Positions 10,441-21,639 of a DNA stretch of 64,000 nt are shown here, piece by piece. Position 1 is the first letter of the stretch, and the number at the start of each line of letters is the position of its first letter. Under the pieces are notes generated by a model. That model did no database searches. It had not been told where the DNA came from and worked only from the letters and a program-made list of their open reading frames with translations. Both the position numbers and the translations under genes were made by a program. This DNA is from Ipomoea triloba (lineage: Eukaryota; Streptophyta; Magnoliopsida; Solanales; Convolvulaceae): NCBI RefSeq assembly GCF_003576645.1, contig NC_044925.1, forward strand, positions 5,517,133 through 5,581,132, read 5' to 3'.

Positions 10441-11110
10441 ATCTCCCCGTTTTTCTAAATAATCACTTCCATGAATTGAAAATAAATAATCTCCATAAAG
10501 AGGAGGATGGATAAAATATTATCTCCATTGATAGAATAATCACGGATGGGTTCGGAGCACACGGAACGGGTTTGAAATAAATAGCTATGGCCAAGGTCAG
10601 ACCTCGGCCAAAGGTCAGCCACCGCCCTCGGCCAAGGTCAGCCTCGACCGAGTCCGCCACTTGGCCGAGGGCGCCGAGGTCTGACCTCGACCAAGGTCAG
10701 CCTCGACCGAGTTCGTTACTTCGCCGAGGTCAGCCCTCGGCCGAGTGACGGGGTCTTGGTCCACGGGCGCCCGGGTTGTACGGCGTCTGGGGTGATACAA
10801 GGCCGTTGGAGGGCTCCGTTCCATTCTCTCCGGGTTTGCTAAGCCTAAGTTAGTATAAAAGTGCTCATAAATGTCCAATTAAGACACGATTTGTCTGACC
10901 CTTGTTATTACACAAATCTTATCATTGTAATAGCATTATTCATTATTTAATATACAATTATCTCCGTGACATACATTTTGATTGTCCAATCATGTTTCTT
11001 ATTAATTCTTGTCTGTGTCATATCCCCTGTATAATCGAGTTTTATAATTAGGATCGCCCGGATTATTAAAATCCATCTGTCCATCACCCATATACATTCG
11101 AAGATAGTAC
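10441..11110. mobile_element. LTR-like sequence with a GC-rich minisatellite and TATA box
   Basis: A GC-rich block (10587-10745) is followed by AGTATAAAAGTGCTC at about 10853, which looks like an LTR promoter. After it comes an AT-rich stretch of the kind seen in R-U5 regions (TGACCCTTGTTATTACACAA). No boundaries or target duplication could be fixed, so solo-LTR status is an inference. Confidence 0.4.
10587..10745. repeat. GC-rich tandem repeat, about 59-bp period
   Basis: CCAAGGTCAGCCTCGACCGA occurs at 10632 and 10691 with further degenerate copies before and after (GGTCAGACCTCGGCC, CCGAGGTCAGCCCTCGG). Local GC content is far above that of its surroundings. Confidence 0.75.
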
Positions 11111-11877
11111 AGGAATGCGGTATAAACTCCCTACATACTCCGCCTTGTTACCATCCTCAGTATTTGCACATCTAGGCATCTCGCAAACAATTGCATGTAT
11201 AAGACTCGACATAGAAAGAATTATATAATGGACTGGTTGTCACTTTAATAAGCATGGTTCTACATCAATATAGAGGATGGTAAAAATTGAACTAAGTAAT
11301 TTTTACCCTTCCATGAGTAGTAACAATTTCAACTTTTACAAAATAGATTTTACAAAACCATGTTAAAATTTCCCATACACACTCCTAATCTAAAATAATT
11401 TTATTTTAAAGAACATGACACTTTTTTCGTATCAAAGTGTAAACACACAAAAAAAGAAATCCAAATTATATATAGTGGAGAAAACCATGTTAAAAGCCTT
11501 CAACTCTTCAAGTGCCTTCAATTCCTCAAGTGTCTTCAAGATCTTCAAGTGTCCTCAAGTCTTCAAGTGTGATTCAAGAATTGATAAAAAAAAAAAAGTG
11601 TGATTCAAGAAATGAGATGATGGCTCTATTTATAGTGGAGAAAATGTAACTTTCACCTCATAACAACTGCCTTTAATATTTATCCAATAAATAAATAATT
11701 ATTTGGATAGATACTAAGAGTTTATCCAAAACAAATCTTGTTATAATCATGTCTAGGTTCAAGATTCTATCAGTAAATTTGAATTTAATTATAATTGTTA
11801 AATTCAAATATAATAAAACTAAGTCAAATATAATTAGAACTTTGATTAATTAATTAACTAATTTAATAACTCAAGAC
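11111..11877. other. Intergenic; cluster of TTCAAGTG words
   Basis: Mostly AT-rich. Between about 11500 and 11575 the word TTCAAGTG or CTCAAGTG recurs seven times, resembling the core of the 2200-3062 element. ATATAGTGGAGAAAA occurs at 11471 and again near 11631. No coding signal. Confidence 0.45.
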
Positions 11878-12105
11878 CAATAGTCCACACAGTGTTGTGT
11901 GGACCATAACAAAAAGTACATTTTTTTAAGAAACAAAAAGTATATTTTTAATATATTAAAAGTACATTATTCATGTACTGAATGTACATTGTACAAAATA
12001 ATGTATTTTTAATACTCAAATAATGTATTTTCTCTAAATATAATGTACATTTTTAATATACTAAAAGTACATTATTTGATAGTAAGGTCCACAGAGCTAT
12101 GCTAG
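11878..12105. mobile_element. Mutator-type MITE, GTGTGGACC termini, degenerate
   Basis: The left part AGTCCACACAGTGTTGTGTGGACC and the core of AAAAGTACATTATT words match 61995-62517. The right part AAGGTCCACAGAGCTATGC is the worn inverted end. Confidence 0.6.
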
Positions 12106-12109
12106 TGAC

Positions 12110-12265
12110 TCTATTACAATCTGTTCATAACTACTTTTCTCAATCTATTGAAGTACAAAGAGTCAATGTCACCTCCACTAAGGCTCAAACTCACAACCCG
12201 CATAGTCTCATATAAGGGAGTAACTTGGTGCTACTGGACCACAAGGTCCTTGGCAACTAATTCTT
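12110..12265 (-). mobile_element. tRNA-like SINE fragment
   Basis: On the minus strand GGACCTTGTGGTCCAGTAGC could be an A-box region and GGGTTGTGAGTTTGAGCC a B-box region, 30-40 bases apart, followed by a short body. A partial relative is at 32095-32125. Confidence 0.5.
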
Positions 12266-13230
12266 ATTTATTATGTTTAAATATAATTATTTTCTCTTTT
12301 TAGGAGTAAACCGTTTTAAAATTGACCTATTTAGTACACATAACATAAGACTTACCTTTATATGTAGTATGCAATCTTAGGTAGTTACTGTAGGATTTTC
12401 TCAAAAAAAAAAAAAAAAAAAAAAGAAAAAAGAAAAAAAGAAAAGGTAGAAGACATACGTTTATATGTATCATGTATGCATAGTGTTTCATATCAACATA
12501 TATTCATGTAAATTGTGTTTGTATGTATTAGCGAACGCATGTTCTTGGGTAGGAAGTGATGTTACATCATGAAAAGTTTGGAACATTAATTGTACTGTTT
12601 ACGTTCGTGGACTTTATAAATTAGCTAATGTTTTAATTTCCTTATTTTTTTTCTATATATAATATATGAATTCCATATACCATGTTCGAAGCGTATTTAT
12701 ACTCTCTCTTATGTTTCACAAATTTTCCTTCTAAAGAAAAAAAATACTACGTATATTTTAGTAACGAGGGTAACGAGTTTAATTAACTTAGAATACTAAA
12801 ATATAGTTTGTGAAATAGGTCACAAATAATATGTATATAACTTAATTAAGTAACTATTTATCATTAACAATATTATTAATTTAAGTGTTTGAGAAATAGT
12901 CGTGTATAAATATCAATAGTTTAAATAGTAGAGTATCAATACAAAATGACTAGAACTAGATTTGGGTACAAAATGCGCAGAATTATTATTTATACAAGTA
13001 AGAGATTGATTAAATTCCTAAATAAATTCTGCCAAATAGAGTTCAAGTAACTAAAATCAAAGTGACACTTTTTTTCTCACGTGCGGTATATGGTAGATTG
13101 ATAGTTACTGTGGTGTGAACATAGTAATTGTTAAGTTATCCAATCCTATCAGAAGGTGCGTGCAAGCTAATATTAGGCTTGCTATATTAGTTAGATTCAA
13201 CCAATTAGGCTAGGGTAGGACATAATTAGA
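12266..13230. other. AT-rich intergenic sequence
   Basis: It contains an A-rich run (about 12402-12445). No other feature was recognised. Confidence 0.5.
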
Positions 13231-14033
13231 AGCAATTGTTATACTATGGATCAAAATTTATATTGCTTTGTGAATCTCAATTTAAAAATTATGTGTCTAT
13301 AATTATATATTTTGTGCTTACAATTAATAATTTTTATAATTGTAATAAATTTAAGGTACATAACATAATAATTACAGACACATAACATCATAACTACATA
13401 TACATAAATTGTTAATTATATGTACAAAATATGTTAATTACAGACACCTAAGATGTTGGTTAACATGTTATGTGTCTGCGGTTGACATATTTTGTGTATC
13501 TCGTTAACAGTTTATGTGTATGTACTTATGATGTTATATGTCTATAATTACTATGTGATGTGTCTTCAATTTGTTTACATGTACAAAAACGGTTAACTGC
13601 AAGTATAAAATGTGTCAACTACATGTACAAAATTTGAATATTATTTTTAGATCGGAGTTCACAATACAAGGTTTAATTAAAAAAAATTATGTGTCTATAC
13701 TTACATATTTTGTGCTTACAATTAATAATTTTTATACTTGTAAATAAAGTTAAGGTACATAACATAATAATTACAGATACAACATCTATCATAACTACAT
13801 ATACATAAATTGTTAATTATATGTACAAAATATGTTAATTATAGACACATAAGATGTTGGTTAACATATTATGTGTCTACGGTTAACATATTTTGTGTAT
13901 GCCGTTAACAGTTTATGTGTATGTACTTATGATGTTATATGTCTATAATTACTATGTGATGTGCCTTCAATTTGTTTACATGTACAAAAACGGTCAACTG
14001 CAAGTATAAAATGTGTCAACTACAGGTACAAAA
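13231..14033. repeat. Tandem pair (about 400 bp) of a GTTAACTGCA-type element
   Basis: The stretch from about 13285 is repeated with an offset of 398-401 bp (TTATGTGTCTATA at 13289 and 13687; GTACAAAAAC at 13581 and 13982). The interior is built from words such as GTTAACATGTTATGTGTC and ATGTACAAAATATGTTAA in both orientations. It opens with AAGCAATTGTTATACTATGG, the terminus of the Mutator-type MITE group, and the same core recurs at 31634-32050. Confidence 0.7.
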
Positions 14034-14122
14034 TTCTTCTTCTTCTTCTTCTTCTTCTTCTTCTTCTTCTTCTTCTTCTTCTTCTTCTTCTTCTTCTTCT
14101 TCTTCTTCTTCTTCTTCTTCTT
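14034..14122. repeat. (TTC)n microsatellite
   Basis: A pure trinucleotide run; it makes a spurious poly-Phe open frame. Confidence 0.97.
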
Positions 14123-14575
14123 TCCATTTAATGGACATTTGATTAAGGTTATATTACATAACTTCAGTAATACAAGACATTTGATTAAGGTTATATTACA
14201 TAACTTCAGTAATACAAATATTACCCCCTCTTTCTCATTTTACCTGTGTCACTTTTTTTTTTTTAGTTTGTCTCAAAATGTTGTCCTCTTTCCAAAATTG
14301 AACATCATCATCATTCTATTTTTTCCATTTTATCTTTATGAATTTTGCTTTCCTTATTACTTTTATGTTAAAGGACATTTGATTAAGGTTATATTACATA
14401 ACTTCAGTAATACAAATATTACCCACTCCGTCTCATTTTACCTGTGTTACTTTTTTTTTTTTTTAGTTTGTCTCAAAATGTTGTCCTCTTTTCAAAATTG
14501 AACATCATCATCATTCTATTTTTTCCACTTTACCCTTATGAATTTTGCTTTCTTTATTAGTTTTATTTTCAAAAG
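14123..14575. repeat. 240-bp tandem duplication containing a Stowaway-like half
   Basis: GGACATTTGATTAAGG starts units at 14133 and 14373 (plus a short extra copy at 14178). Each unit holds the sequence seen at one end of Stowaway MITEs (CTCCGTCTCATTTTACCTGTG) and TTTGTCTCAAAATGTTGTCC, also found inverted in 62116-62366. Confidence 0.7.
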
Positions 14576-14716
14576 TGAAAAAAGTTAGGAGCATAAATGG
14601 AAAACACATAGCATTTACGGAGTACTTTAATTTCTTAAAAAGCGTGCTAAAAACAAATGTGACAACCAATTTGAGATGAAAGGAGTAGTATATTATATAC
14701 CCTTATTTGGTTTAAG

Positions 14717-15077
14717 AGCATCCCATCTATAGTTTTTTCTTGATTTTTTTGTGGGTCTAATATGAGATATAGAAAAGAGAAGGTAAGAGAGAGAAATTTA
14801 GGGATACCCATTACCCTTCAAGAATGGTTTTTTTAGGGCCCGCCAGGAGAAAAAACAGTCATAGGAAAGCCGCAGCTATGCGCATTTGGTGCACAGCCAA
14901 CGCCCCGCCGGGCGCGTGTAGTGCACACGCCAACTGGTGCATTGTGTTTTTTTTTTTTTGGTCAGATCAGCATTTTTATGGTTTTTTTCCTCTTTTTTCT
15001 TCTTCTATTTCTTTCATCTCTCTCCTAGTTTGGCACCTCAAAAACCATTAAAAAAATCAATGATATTAGAGATGCTC
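14717..15077. mobile_element. Tourist-type MITE, TAA target duplication
   Basis: The left terminus GAGCATCCCATCTATAG and the inverse of the right terminus GAGCATCTCTAATATCA are flanked by TAA on both sides (14714-14716 and 15078-15080), as expected for PIF/Harbinger-derived elements. The interior is GC-rich in the middle (CGCCCCGCCGGGCGCG) and carries a T-run. It gives a spurious 75-codon frame. Confidence 0.75.
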
Positions 15078-15886
15078 TAAGAAAATGGAAAAGAAATTCA
15101 ATTTTGTTACATTCATGAGAATTTCATTCTATCAATTTTTTAGATTATATGGTATTTTCGAGTTTGTTACATCATCTAAAAATATATTTTAAACCAAATG
15201 CCTCAAAAAATTATGGGTAAAAAATCCCACTTCCTGTGACAATGAAAATCACAGGGTGCACAAATAACAAATACGAGAGAATACATAATAGCCCAAAATA
15301 AATATCAACACAACACAATTTATGTGAAAACCCCAAAACCAAGGGACCACCACCAACAGTATTTCCACTATAAAAAATCTTGGATACAAAGTTCCACGCT
15401 ACCAAACCATCCAAACATCCAAAAATCATCAAATATAACAACTCTAGTTCCAAAGACTTCCTATTATGTTCCACAGGCCTAAAAAGGAATACTAACTCGT
15501 ACTTAAAATATTCAACCACCACGAACAAGTGAAAAAAATACAAATATTACAACAATACTCAAAAGATGCTTGGAATAAACAAGCTGATCTCTCTAAAATA
15601 TTTGATGAAGAAACACCCAAAAACCTCGGCAAATCTCACGACAAAATATCAAAGAAACTGCGCCAAAAATCTCCTCCTGCTGCCGAACACATTGCAGAAA
15701 AGGAGATGGCGAATGAAGCAAAGATATTGTTTTTGTTTCGTTACTTTCTGTGCCGCCAACCTCACTAGCCGAACAAACCAAAACCTTATAACATATATAT
15801 ATTATGGAGAAAGAAACCAAAAAGGAAAATTTTCCTTTTCTCAATTGGGCTAGAAGAATTCCAAAGCCTTAGCTTGCTGCCGCCCA

Positions 15887-16341
15887 TCGTTATATCGTGG
15901 ACCAGGGTCCATAGTCGTTTCAATGTTAGTGTACGCGGATGCAAATGACTCCAGAGAATTCATTATCTATAATACACATAATCCTTATCTAGAATACACA
16001 GAACGTTTGCCTAGAATACACAGAATATCGACACAAAATACACAGAAGTCATCCTCCTAATATTCGAATGCACAAACACATCACAACCTGTGTTAATAAC
16101 ATGAATACACAGAATATTTACACAAAATACACAGAACTCATCATCCTAAACATTCAAATGCACAAACACATCACAACATGTGTTACTAACATGAATACAC
16201 AGAACGGTTGCCTAGAATACACATAATGATTGCCTGGAATACACAGAACTATTACCTAGAATACACCAAACTCATCTCCTAACATTTTGGTACGGAGTGC
16301 ACAATGCATTGTGCACCGTGGTCCAAGATATAAATTGTCGT
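15887..16341. mobile_element. Mutator-type MITE, ATACACAGAA core
   Basis: TCGTTATATCGTGGACC at left and the inverse ACGACAATTTATATCTTGGACC at right form the termini. The nine-base word TGCCGCCCA flanks it on both sides (15878-15886 and 16342-16350), a 9-bp duplication typical of Mutator-like elements. The interior is a degenerate array of GAATACACAGAA words. Confidence 0.78.
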
Positions 16342-16350
16342 TGCCGCCCA

Positions 16351-16717
16351 TTCTTATACTTGACCATGGTCACAAAACGACGTCGTTTCAATAAGTGAGA
16401 GAAACGATTCCCGTAAATCTCCGTAACTGATACTACAGTTCATCTCAAATGATACTATAGTTGTGTTGAACTGATACTGCAGTTATGTTGAACTGATACT
16501 GCAATTGTGTTGAATTGATACTGCAGTTGTCGAAAGCCGTTTCATTCTTCTGGAACTGTAGTTGTGTTAAACTAATACTGCAATTGTGTTGAATACTACA
16601 GTTGTGTTGAAAGGGAACTGCAGTTGCGCGGAACGAAGGCAGTTTCATCCGTCTATTTTCATTAATCAAAACGACATTATTTTGATGGGCGCGCGGTCCA
16701 TAATAAAATTTGCGTTC
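16351..16717. mobile_element. Mutator-type MITE, GTTGTGTTGAACTGATACTG core
   Basis: It lies directly after the right duplication of the previous element and is followed by TGCCGCCAC (16718-16726), a near copy of the same nine bases. The termini are TTCTTATACTTGACCATGG and the inverse of GGTCCATAATAAAATTTGCG. The interior repeats an about 27-bp GTTGTGTTGAACTGATACTG unit and is shared with 24099-24357. Confidence 0.7.
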
Positions 16718-16742
16718 TGCCGCCACCTCCAAATCCCTAAAT

Positions 16743-16780
<38 letters not shown>

Positions 16781-16954
16781 TAGGGTTCAAGATGATTGAA
16801 GACCCAATAAAATAATAGTGGATACAAAAAGACTTGGTCCAAACATGGTCTATTTATCATATAAGAGGAAATTCCAACCCAACAAAAATTTATGTTTATC
16901 ACAAGGAAAAATTTAATGGTGCCTCAAAGGAACTGAGATGGAACATGACATTTG

Positions 16955-17080
16955 TACTTGAAGGTAAATCCTATGGGACAAACTCAACTAAAAATATACT
17001 GACAAGAATTAAACTCGTGACCTTCAAATATGAATTTCATATTTCACCTATTCGACCACCTCTTTTATATCACCATCAAT
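16955..17080 (-). mobile_element. tRNA-like SINE fragment
   Basis: On the minus strand GAGGTGGTCGAATAGGTGAAA (A-box-like) is followed by AAGGTCACGAGTTTAATTC (B-box-like). The same arrangement is seen on the + strand at 22463. Confidence 0.5.
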
Positions 17081-17672
17081 TTTTAAATCATCAATATCAT
17101 GGGAGGAAATTCCTATTTAATGTGCAATGCAAATTGTCCTATATCAACTACTCAACTAGTCATTAACTCCCAATTAAATGATAATCGAGATTCTTCTATA
17201 TAAAACTCGACAAGAATTAAATTTGAAAGAAATTATAGTTAAAAGATGTTATTGATAATAAATACATGTATATGTGTACAACTATATATACTGTATATAA
17301 CATATGACCCAAGGGTGGGTGTGAATAGAGACTTATAGTCCTAATAGGTGTAAGGCATTTCACATGTAGGGGATAAATGCACCAATCATTTAACTAATTT
17401 GGAAGCAGATAATTATATTTGAGATAAGAGTTGTAATTATAAGCCGCCGCAATGCATTAGAAGCGTTTAAATAATGTAGTTATATATGCGTGTGGGGCTC
17501 GAGTTCACCTGATTACATGAGAAGAGGCTTTCTGTGACCAAGTTTATCACAAAATAGTGTATAAGTGAGCTTTGTACTTAAATAAAAAAAATATTAGTAT
17601 TGTTGTAAATATGTTGTCATTACATCATTTAGAAGAAAAAGTGAAAAACAAAACAATTTTAGAGAAAAATAA
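17081..17672. other. Intergenic, no feature recognised
   Basis: AT-rich; nothing supportable. Confidence 0.5.
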
Positions 17673-17674
17673 TA

Positions 17675-17931
17675 CTCCATTTATCACATTTTATCTGTCC
17701 TACTTACTATTTGGTCAAACCAATTATTTCTTCTTTGTTTATTTTCTTTAGTATTTTTACTTATTTTTAAATTTATTTTTTTGTGTTATTTAATATTACT
17801 TTTAGTATATTTCCTAAATATATAAATTTTGTATATTAATACAAAAACTAATAGTATGAAAAATTGGATTAAAACTAACTTCAGTCAAGCCTCGTTAACC
17901 GAACCCGACACATAAAATGGGACGGAGGGAG
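17675..17931. mobile_element. Stowaway-type MITE with TA target duplication
   Basis: It ends with the classic GGACGGAGGGAG (the inverse of CTCCCTCCGTCC) and starts CTCCATTTATCACATTTTATC. TA lies on each side (17673-17674 and 17932-17933). The right end recurs as a fragment at 37442-37475. Confidence 0.75.
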
Positions 17932-17969
17932 TATTACTTTGGGTACGGATGACAATGCGTCTGGATGGG

Positions 17970-18280
17970 GGCAATTTATATCGTGGACCAGGGTTCACAG
18001 TGCACTATGGACTCTGATCTAATATACAGAATTTGACTTCATAAAGTACATGATTCATGTTCATAATGCACATAATTATATAGATGAGGACATATAAACA
18101 CTTAACATAATACACAGAATTCATATATATATGTTCATAAAGCACAAAATTCATTTTCATTATATTGTGTTTATGTGTGTGTATTATAAACATGAATTAT
18201 GTGTATTATGAACATTAATTATGTACCTTATGAAGTCAAATTCTGTGTATTGGACCAGGGTCCAAGATATAACGATTGCC
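17970..18280. mobile_element. Mutator-type MITE, degenerate 9-bp duplication
   Basis: GGCAATTTATATCGTGGACC at left matches the inverse of the right end, GGCAATCGTTATATCTTGGACC. The flanks TGGATGGGG and CGGATGAGT agree at six of nine bases. The interior is made of ATACACAGAATT and ATTATGTGTATTATGAAC words in both orientations. Confidence 0.65.
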
Positions 18281-19340
18281 GGATGAGTTGGAATGACTAC
18301 ATCTACCACTCGACTCACCCCTACCTTGACTCTTAGTGGATGAACTTTTTCAAAATCAATCCATGTCCCACTAGATGCGGGTACTCACTATGCGTACCTA
18401 CAATTCATTGGGGAGTTTGGAAAACAATTTGTCAGCCAACTTTTGACTTATTTGAACAAATTTTGTTTATTTGGACTTGATTAAACAATTAAAATGAGGT
18501 GTTTTATAAATAACTTTTTTTTGACTTAGTTTATTGATGCTAATAAACTTAAAATTTGTAAAAAGATACTTGTAATATTGCATTTTCATTTAAAAGTCTA
18601 ATTACCATTAATAATTGTTGGTTATTGATGTATTTATATTATTCAATTTTACATTTTAATATTGAATTATTTTTATTTAGTAAACATAAAAAAAAATAGT
18701 AAAAATTATTATTATTATTATTACTTTTTAAAATAAACTTATTTTAAAATTTATACCCAAAATTTAAAATAATTTAATAAATAAAATAATATATATTCAT
18801 ATCCTTTAAAGTGATTTTATAGCCTACCCGTTAACATCTGATTTGTCAAATACGTTCATACAAATCATTAGTCAAAACAACTAACATAATAAGTTAATAC
18901 TAATAGATATTCACAAATAAATAAAATCAACTATCAGCTATCAACTTATAGTTAATTGTTAAACACCTTCAATATCTTATTAAAAATTCAAAATAATAAT
19001 AAAAATATTTAAATTATTTACATGTAATAAAATTAAATATTTATATTAAAACATAAAATATAAAAATATTCAAATATATTAACTGAATTGTTATTTTCCT
19101 TTTCAAATAAACTTATTAGTTTAAGTATAGAGGCACGATCAAATGACAGGGATCGCGTAAAAAAATGAGAATTGATCTCAAACGTTCATTATGGTTCATT
19201 AGTGATTGACAGTCTTAGTAAAAACAAAAACATACATATATAGTCAATTTTATAATTAATGAAAACTTTTAAGAGTGAGTTCGTTTTATAATTATTGCAA
19301 ATACAAAAGTTTAAAGTTTAATAACGGTAAGATCCTAGTA
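18281..19340. other. Very AT-rich intergenic sequence
   Basis: A possible worn hAT-like element spans about 18415-18970 (GGGAGTTTGGAAAACAATTTG; inverse of the right part GGTGTTTAACAATTAACTA), too diverged to call. No coding signal. Confidence 0.4.
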
Positions 19341-19350
19341 TTTGATTTTT

Positions 19351-19909
19351 GGAATAAGGGTCAAATCGGCCATCGAACTACACATGGAATTGCAATTGGG
19401 TCATCCAACTAAAAAATTTACAATTGAATCCCTGAATGACGCAAAATTATGTAATTCAACCAATAATGAGCTGTTTATCTGTTGATGGCTGACGTAGCGG
19501 TTATCAGATTAAAAAAAATAATTTTTAAAATTTTATTTTAATAATTTTAAATTAAAAATTATTTAAATAAAAAATAACATGCCGGACCTCTTCGTCTCCG
19601 GCAGCTAGGAGACGAAGAGGTCTCCGAGCTGTCAGAGACGACAAGACCTTCGTCTCTTGCAGCCTCTCTTCGTCTCCAAGATGCCGGAGGTTTTTTTTTT
19701 TTTTTGTTAAATTTAAAATTATTAAAATAAAAATTTAAAATTTATTTTAAATCCGATAATCGTCACCGCAGCATCAACAAGTAAACATGTTATTATTTGT
19801 TCAATTGCATGATTTTGTATCGTTCAAGGACCCAATTATAGTTTTTTTTAGTTGGACGCCCCAATCGCATTTTTGTATGTTGTTCGATGGCCTACTTAAT
19901 CCTTATTTC
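19351..19909. mobile_element. Mutator-type foldback element with a GC hairpin core
   Basis: GGAATAAGGGTCAAATCGGCC at left pairs with the inverse of the right end (GAAATAAGGATTAAGTAGGCC), and pairing continues for more than 150 bp each side. The flanks TTTGATTTTT (19341-19350) and TTTGTTTTTT (19910-19919) agree at nine of ten bases. The core has a perfect 13-bp stem, CCTCTTCGTCTCC (19587-19599) with GGAGACGAAGAGG (19608-19620). Confidence 0.78.
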
Positions 19910-19912
19910 TTT

Positions 19913-20379
19913 GTTTTTTCAAGATGAATGGTATGAATATGCCCACACTTTTTATAAGAAGAGGTGCTATCACCTTAACCATATATATACACAACAATAG
20001 ATGTGTATCACTATGTTGGCAATTTTCACCCCTACATTGCTATATCCCACAACATGATGCACAATTGTCAATTCAATCTCATCTCTTTTCTACACAAATT
20101 CACTTTCACCCCTTACGCTCCCAATTCTTTCAACTGGGCCCCTGTTCTTTTGCCTTGCCCTACTTTTTAGTATTTTTCTAGTGCACTTCACTTTGGCCTC
20201 TCACACACTCAACTTTTTCTAATTGAGTCGCTGTTCTTTTAGTTCCCCACAATTAGCTGTGCATATGCGTATTAGTAGGCCGATATCTCCTTTTTACGAA
20301 TTGAGTTTGTGTAGAAAGAGGCTTTCCAAAAAAAAGAGAAAAAAACCTATTTTTTATAGCATACTCTTTAATGCGAGTA

Positions 20380-20380
<1 letters not shown>
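19913..20380. other. Intergenic, no feature recognised
   Basis: Somewhat less AT-rich and with an 85-codon open frame, but without any recognisable protein feature. Confidence 0.45.

Positions 20381-20429
<49 letters not shown>
20381..20429. repeat. (TA)n microsatellite
   Basis: A pure TA run, with no TIR element seen beside it. Confidence 0.95.
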
Positions 20430-20430
<1 letters not shown>

Positions 20431-20897
20431 CATGATTGTATTGTAATCATCATCATTTTTGTGTTTAAATGTAGTGAACTTTTTGCGTTTGGTACGATAC
20501 CACAACTAATATTATTATTTTCGTATTTAATTATAAAATTTATTTTTGTCCCATTTAGTATACAATTTTTACTCTTGTCACATTTGTTTTTTTTTTTCCT
20601 TAAAAAAAAAAACAAATGTCCAGAAAAAAATAAAAATAAAAAGTCCAAATCTCTCATATTTTCATTTTGGAATAATACATTTTCTTAACAAAACACCAAG
20701 GTGTTCAGGTCAATTTGGTTACGAGAAATGAGAATATTTTAGTTGTTTTCTACTCTAGATTTTGTAAGAATAATTAAATGTGACAAAAAAAAAAAAACAG
20801 ATGAAAGTCATACAATAAATGTGACAAAATAATATTTGAGAACAAAATAGAAACATTGTTGAAATTTTTTAGCAAAAATGATATTATAAGTGGTTAT
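20430..20897. other. Intergenic with one short hairpin
   Basis: ACATTTGTTTTTTTT (about 20580) pairs with AAAAAAAACAAATGT (about 20605), an A/T stem of about 20 bp. Otherwise featureless. Confidence 0.45.
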
Positions 20898-21618
20898 TGT
20901 TGAGAAAATCCACTTCCTGTGACAATGAAAATCACAGACTCGACACAATGCAAAAATACGAGATAAAGAACAATAGCCCAAAATAAATGTCAACACAAGA
21001 GACACACGATTTACGTGGAAAACCTCAAAATCACGGGGAAAAACCACGGACCACCACCAACAAAGAATCCACTATAACAAATCTTAGGTATAAAGTTTCA
21101 GGCTACCACACGAGCCAAACATAAAAAAAAAAATCATCAAATACACCAACTATAGGTCAAAGACTTCTATTATGATTCATAGGCCTAAACAGAATACTAA
21201 TTCGTACTTAAAATATTCAACCACCACGAACGAACAAGGTAAAAAGAATATAAATATTATGAGAATATCTAAAAATGCCTGAAACAAACAAACTGAACTC
21301 TCTAAAATATTTAATAAAGAAACATCCAAGAACCTCCCCAAATCTCACGACAAAATAGCAAATAAGCTGCCCCAAAAATCTCTAAAAGGAGATGGCGAAT
21401 GAAGCAAAGAAATTGATTTTGTTTCACTGCTTTCTGTGCCGCCCACCTCACCGGCCAAAACAAACCATAACCTTATAACACATATATATTATGGAGAAAG
21501 AAACCAAAAAGGAAAAATTTCCTTTTCTCGATTTGGCTAGAAGGATTCCAAAGCTTTAGCTTGCTGCCGCCACCTCACAAATCACAAATCGCACATAGGA
21601 GGGAAGTCCAACCCAACA
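20898..21618 (-). mobile_element. Ty1/copia-type solo LTR
   Basis: It is bounded by TGTTGAGAAAATCC at 20898 and CCAACCCAACA ending at 21618, so TGTTG...CAACA as in many copia LTRs. On the minus strand it contains GGTTTTCCACGTAAATCGTG and TTTATTTTGGGCTATTG, characteristic of copia R-U5 regions. It is collinear with the remnant at 15215-16884. No matching 5-bp target duplication was seen (GTTAT left, ATTTT right). Confidence 0.65.
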
Positions 21619-21639
21619 ATTTTTTGGTACAAATATATA

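Larger units (their letters stand above)
15215..16884 (-). mobile_element. Ty1/copia-type LTR remnant, interrupted by two Mutator-type MITEs
   Basis: On the minus strand it contains the conserved copia R-U5 style text (GGTTTTCACATAAATTGTG, TTTATTTTGGGCTATT). It is collinear with the LTR at 20898-21618 from about 15218 to 15886, and again from 16718 to 16884, where it ends in CCAACCCAACA. The two elements at 15887-16341 and 16351-16717 sit inside it. An (AAT)n tract has expanded at 16747-16780. No internal retrotransposon domain remains. Confidence 0.65.

Noticed and set aside
14013..14501. 162-codon open frame
   Set aside because: Caused by the (TTC)n run (poly-Phe) and a tandem duplication of MITE sequence.
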